A DNA stretch of 33,411 bases from assembly GCA_022793995.1 (NCBI GenBank), contig JAAWDY010000023.1, positions 1 through 33,411 of the forward strand. The letters run 5' to 3'. This document shows positions 32,756-33,411 of the stretch, in pieces. Within the stretch, counting starts at the first letter, position 1. Each line of letters opens with the position of its first letter. The DNA is from Coprococcus sp. (lineage in GTDB: Bacteria; Bacillota; Clostridia; Lachnospirales; Lachnospiraceae). Below the pieces are notes generated by a model. That model did no database searches. It was not told the DNA's origin and saw only the letters and a list, made by a program, of their open reading frames with translations. The translations under genes and the position numbers were made by a program.

Positions 32756-32980
32756 GGAAGCTCTATCACAGCTCTTGCCTGTGTGGGTGAGAATGTGAAG
32801 CCGGAGGATTTTCGACGTCCCGGTCATATGTTCCCGTTGCTTGCGAGGAAAAACGGAATATTGGAACGAAGCGGGCATACGGAAGCTACTGTAGATTTAT
32901 GCCGTTTGGCAGGGCTTAAACCATGCGGATTATGCTGTGATATGCCATACTTGTTCGTGAAAAGTTCAGTTGCCTTATAA
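32739..32980 (+). pseudogene. ribB: ribB/ribBA fragment with internal deletion
   Basis: ATG at 32739 has AGGAGG eight bases upstream and reads MFHSIEEAL, the usual start of 3,4-dihydroxy-2-butanone-4-phosphate synthase. It then shifts frame at about 32765-32775. The next frame reads [20 protein letters not shown], then [18 protein letters not shown] and LKPCGLCCD before leaving homology at about 32940. About 120 codons are missing between (estimate from family length), as is the C-terminal end. The GTP cyclohydrolase II half and ribH are not seen. Confidence 0.82.
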
Positions 32981-33148
32981 ATTCACATGAACAGGGACAC
33001 GAACAACTGGATTCTATTCAATAAAGCGCGGATCGGGAAGCTAGCATTTACACTTTCAATGCGGATTTGAAGCGGCGGCTCCGGGGCTGTCATTTTGCGG
33101 GAGTACAGAGGGCGGCAGCCCCAATCGGGTCAAGGGTGAAACGCCTTG

Positions 33149-33186
33149 CCCAGCTAGAGTTGGCGCCTGCGCCAATTCTAGCTGGG
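33149..33186. repeat. 38-base GC-rich hairpin
   Basis: CCCAGCTAGAGTTGGCGC, loop CT, then the inverted copy GCGCCAATTCTAGCTGGG (one G-T pair). There is no T run. It lies in the non-coding stretch 32981-33308, for which I see no gene. The stretch also holds GC-rich sequence (33070-33130) of a different composition from the rib remnants. Confidence 0.6.
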
Positions 33187-33308
33187 TATTGCCTGACGTT
33201 GAAATCGGTAGGACTGGTAGAAAAAGCTGTCTTTCTCCAAAGCTACGCTTGCAGAAAAAAGAAAGGCTTAAAAGTCCTTTACTATTAAGCCTTCTGTACA
33301 CTTCCTGT

Positions 33309-33411
33309 TCAATCATAGTCCACATCGTACTCGATAATATGCCCGGAAACTGCATCAATAGTATACTCGTACGCGGTGGGGCCGGGCTAGACGTCAATTT
33401 CATCGGCCACT
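33309..33411 (-). pseudogene. PepSY-domain protein, 3' end, with in-frame stop
   Basis: Reading leftward from the window end: EIDV, TAG (33389-33387), then PGPTAYEYTIDAVSGHIIEY and DVDYD with stop at 33311-33309. The YEYTIDAVSGHII segment is the typical last strand pair of a PepSY domain. The gene continues beyond the window, so only the tail can be judged. The stop just before PGPTAYEY suggests a broken gene. Confidence 0.5.

Overview
The window looks like a piece of a Clostridia chromosome, most likely Lachnospiraceae. The evidence is a type III glutamine synthetase, a murB-rapZ-whiA-HPr cluster whose HPr lacks His15, a class II aldolase next to tRNA-Glu, an FMN riboswitch, DUF4143 ATPases, and strong Shine-Dalgarno sites. 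Species cannot be read from the sequence alone.

Layout. 0-5.1 kb is an accessory strip: an intact DUF4143 ATPase, a mazEF pair in which both genes are broken, an SDR dehydrogenase and an XRE regulator cut by one small inversion, and a PD-(D/E)XK nuclease/ATPase gene that has lost its Walker A segment. 5.1-9.6 kb is an intact lantibiotic/bacitracin-type self-protection module: an ABC transporter (ATPase and two permeases) divergent from a response regulator and histidine kinase, with an OmpR-type direct repeat between them. 9.8-11.3 kb holds a coiled-coil protein of unknown function and a HEPN/nucleotidyltransferase pair, which is translationally coupled to an AraC regulator. 11.3-15.5 kb is the remains of an alpha-galactoside uptake locus: AraC regulator (frameshift), solute-binding lipoprotein (3' end lost), MalG-type permease (only the C-terminal half), and GH36 alpha-galactosidase (catalytic core deleted). 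15.7-19.8 kb has a second DUF4143 ATPase, a cytoplasmic-type amidase with a SPOR domain, a sigma-70-like protein with a late frameshift, and a small protein coupled to a HipA-like kinase. 19.9-31.9 kb is housekeeping and apparently intact: chemoreceptor, CNNM/CorC-type CBS protein, murB-rapZ-whiA-HPr(Crh-like), diacylglycerol-kinase family, tRNA-Glu(CTC), class II aldolase, glnN, and a DUF1700 membrane protein. 32.1-33.4 kb has a well-preserved FMN riboswitch followed by fragments of ribD, ribE and ribB in the original operon order, then a PepSY gene tail.

How the parts relate. The housekeeping block is undamaged, whereas almost every metabolic or defence module around it has been shortened by deletions, an inversion or single-base changes. 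The window therefore reads as a genome in active reduction, with loss of alpha-galactoside use, of riboflavin synthesis and of a toxin-antitoxin pair; assembly or sequencing error must be excluded first. Intergenic regions carry three kinds of structured DNA: a short palindromic repeat family (three copies), two complex multi-hairpin elements sharing a 20-base core, and a long hairpin plus a 51-bp tandem repeat in the murB leader. The HipA-like pair, the structured repeat elements and the murB leader are the best candidates for something not yet described.
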